Shown one piece after another: positions 47,341 through 64,000 of a stretch of DNA of 64,000 nt. Under the pieces are notes generated by a model, which was given only the letters and a program-made list of their open reading frames with translations, searched no databases and was not told the DNA's origin. Numbering within the stretch: the stretch's first letter is position 1; every line of letters begins with the position of its first letter. Origin of the DNA: Phorcus lineatus (lineage: Eukaryota; Mollusca; Gastropoda; Trochida; Trochidae); contig OV121095.1 in NCBI GenBank assembly GCA_921293015.1, positions 36,243,484 to 36,307,483 of the forward strand. Direction: 5' to 3'. A program made the translations under genes and the position numbers.

Positions 47341-49655
47341 GCCTTGACCTATGACCTCCAGTCAAATGAAATTGGACTGTCATAGGCGCTATTTTTAAAT
47401 CCTATCAGCAATTATTTCTTCCAGTAGTCATCGAAAACATGATCGGCAATTTGTAGAAAAGAGCAACAATTTAATATGCTGTAAGATATTGATATTCTTT
47501 TTTAAAAAAAAACACGCATGACCCCCCTACAGAATCTGATTAAAATGCATAAACAGTATGATAAATATTCGCCTTTAAAATGAATAAATGAAATTACCAA
47601 ATAGATTTTGAAACTGACAATAAGTTTTGTTATTGATCAAATGAAAGATAATAATATCTTAAAGTAATTATAAAACGGTAGATACACCCCTCCATGACAA
47701 AAAAATCTGCTCACACAGTGGAAGGGAAATTTCTATGAACATTGTAAATAACTTTGGATATAAATCATTTCCAATTTCATGTGGTGTCCTTTTAGAGCTC
47801 ACGTCAATCGTTATTAATAGTTGTTATCCATCGGGAAAGCTGGCTATTGTTGCAAAAAGTCGTGATTTTGGACGAAAGAAACGGATTAATAACAATTCTA
47901 TCATATTTCTCGTAATGCATATTGTAGGTTGAGATAAGGTGGTGAGGGGGTAGTCCCCCATAACCCCTACAGCCCATAACCCCTACAGCCCATTACCCCT
48001 ACAGCTTATCAAAACAAGTTTATAGTCCACTGCACTGCTAATCTCTAGCTTGTTATCTCTCGCAACACAATGGACTCACCCAAACTGATTCTTTATTACC
48101 TTTGAGAGTGAAGAGAGGGACAAGACGGTTCAACCACGACACAATTTGTCTTTTTCATTTTTTTTATTTTGTCGAGAAGGTTCTTTCTTTCTTCCATAAA
48201 TACCCCTACAAAAAACATGCCCCACTTATATGTATATACATCCTCACCAAAAACATCCCCTTTAAATCGATTATAGCTTGGGGTCAGCCAGGCTCTTGAT
48301 AATGTTAGCAACAGTTACTGTTGTAAAGAAACACATATTTTTCTGAGATTATTAGTTCTCTCTAAGATAGGGACCTATCTTCAGTCTAATCAATAAATAG
48401 ATTTCATTTACAGCACAAATAATTTATGTATTTTACTCTTTGAAATTTACACTATTCACGAAAATTATAGCCTAGGAAAAATTGTAAAATGTCTTATAAA
48501 TAATGAGCTTTTTATGCATTGACAATCGTGAAAACTGTGTACTTATTTTGTCCAGTGTATTTAATGGTAAAATAGAAATGAAACGATCAATCACGTGTTT
48601 GCATACATTCAAATTCACTACACAGTTGCTACCTAATTTCTCCTCCTTTCCCTTTTGTTTTATCTCGGCTGTACCGCTATCACAAAGGTTAGCTACCGCT
48701 CAATCTGCTTAAACTAGCTGTAATTTTATACGTTCTGTGGTACGTAATGACGGATAATTAGTTTTAACTAGATTTGGTACAGTTAATTTTACCCTTAACT
48801 AGTAACCTTCAAAATGAAGAAATGGTTATCCGGAAACGTTTGTCTTTTCTATGGACATCACTTATATTATATGCCCTTCAAAGACTTCATAAAACGTATG
48901 GTTATGTCTTTTGTAATCTGTCTTATGGGAAGATACCTTTGGTATGTAATACAGTCAACTACCATTTTATGAAAAAAAACTGTTAAATATCTGCGTCATA
49001 TATATCTATAGCTTCATATTACTTTCATCATTTGACATACGCTAAAAAAAATTGTTTCTCTTTAAAATATGATTGCTAAAACGATGCAATAAATAAGCTA
49101 AACATATCCTTTTCAAACATATTTGATAACTAATACCGGAAACTTTACCACTGCTACTTTTTATAAATTATTTTATTACTGATTTAGTTCAAATGGGTTT
49201 TAATCCCTGAACCAGCTATGCATTTAGCTTCATAAACATCATACTGAACAGAAAGGTCTTCATATTATCGGGGCATATATCTCTCAATCCTAATTGAATA
49301 AATAAATATTTATATATCTATTTATTTATTGTATTTATCGTATAGGAAAACCTGAAATAGGTTAAACACAAATATTTTTGTGTTGACAATAAGTTAAATA
49401 CATGTATATCAAAGGTAGCCTACATTTCCATCAGGATAATTTTGAATACATTATCTGAACGTAATAATTACACAAATGCAGTTCGTTCTAAATGCAAATA
49501 TTTATTCTAATCTATTGATTTAATAGGTTATTGTTCATTCTACTTTTTTCAATTGTGTAACAAAGTTATTATTAAAAGGAAAAATCTCACTGAAATGAAC
49601 TACTAAGTAGAACATTTTGCTGAGATTCGAAACTACGCCATCAGCAACTAGCTTT
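47341..49655. other. Gap between the two divergent transcription units
   Basis: No exon recognised. At 47,957-48,006 there are three units of CCCATAACCCCTACAG. The rest is AT-rich with short frames that lack motifs. Confidence 0.45.
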
Positions 49656-49670
49656 ACATGAGACGTCAAG

Positions 49671-49680
<10 letters not shown>
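49656..49680 (+). promoter_or_regulatory. ATG16L1: ATG16L1 start region with CRE-like and YY1-like motifs
   Basis: GACGTCA at 49,662-49,668 is seven of eight bases of a CRE. CAAGATGGCGGC at 49,667-49,678 matches the YY1 consensus AAGATGGCGGC and contains the start codon itself. YY1 sites over the ATG just downstream of transcription start are known from many animal housekeeping genes, so the transcription start is probably close upstream. Confidence 0.6.
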
Positions 49681-63644
<13,964 letters not shown>

Positions 63645-64000
63645 GTGAGACCAGGACAGATATTTACCCGTTGTTGCTCTGTTCAACAAATTATTATACA
63701 TGTTGCATTAGATTGGATGAATGATTTATGTCTTATTGGTAATGTAATGTCATTTTGTATCAAATTCAAATATATTTTGTTCCCATTTAGTACTGTGTTT
63801 ACAAGTCACAGTTGCATTCTTGTTTCACTGACTGAAATATTGTCCAGGCAGCGTTTAACAATATTTCACTCACTCACTCACTACATTCGTGTTTATTTTA
63901 TATAATATTAGACTTTAACATAAGTACATCAGTCAGTGTATCAATAACCAAATCAATAGAGTCGTTTTTTATGTTTGAGTAAATAAATTGATGTTTGAAG
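63645..64000 (+). other. ATG16L1 intron 7 (partial)
   Basis: Unique AT-rich sequence to the window edge; a short CACT repeat near 63,870. Confidence 0.6.

Noticed and set aside
48096-48311. Overlapping frames on both strands of 65-71 codons
   Set aside because: Low-complexity T/A-rich sequence without motif, splice or promoter context.

Overview
The window is AT-rich animal DNA with short coding exons, long introns, GT-AG splice sites, tRNA-derived SINEs, many foldback MITEs and many minisatellites. The repeat style and protein divergence suggest a lophotrochozoan, most likely a mollusc. This placement is inference. There is no sign of prokaryotic, organellar or viral origin.

Two genes are recognised from conserved exons whose reading phases join correctly across every splice site. 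On the minus strand (about 7.86 kb down to the left edge) is the 5' coding part of a SHIP-type SH2-domain inositol 5-phosphatase (INPP5D/INPPL1 family). It starts with its SH2 domain and continues into the linker. The phosphatase domain lies outside the window. On the plus strand (49,671 to the right edge) is the 5' part of ATG16L1: the ATG5-binding N-terminus and the coiled coil. The WD40 half lies outside. The two genes are transcribed away from each other. INPP5D and ATG16L1 are also neighbours in vertebrates, so this looks like an old conserved linkage.

Between the SHIP start codon and ATG16L1 lie about 41 kb with no large open frame. On the minus strand there is a promoter-like 5' exon near 47.25-47.34 kb with an E-box and an ETS site. 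Below it is a duplicated 67-nt exon (46.07-46.13 and 45.85-45.91 kb), and a 226-nt exon at 37.6-37.9 kb whose frame joins the 67-nt exon to give a 74-residue single-span membrane protein. These are either 5' exons of SHIP or an undescribed small gene.

The rest is repeats. They include a 40-copy 60-bp satellite (27.2-29.7 kb) built from 15-bp monomers, and minisatellites of 22, 40, 75, 88, 90, about 147 and about 164 bp. A 2.44-kb TTAA-flanked element (40.19-42.63 kb) carries its own internal tandem repeat. There are SINEs, TTAA-type and hAT-like MITEs, several near-perfect hairpins, and a LINE 3' fragment. A recurring theme is that local tandem duplications include splice sites: the first SHIP coding exon is partly triplicated, the acceptor of SHIP coding exon 3 is repeated, the 67-nt exon is doubled, and the donor of the 226-nt exon is tripled.
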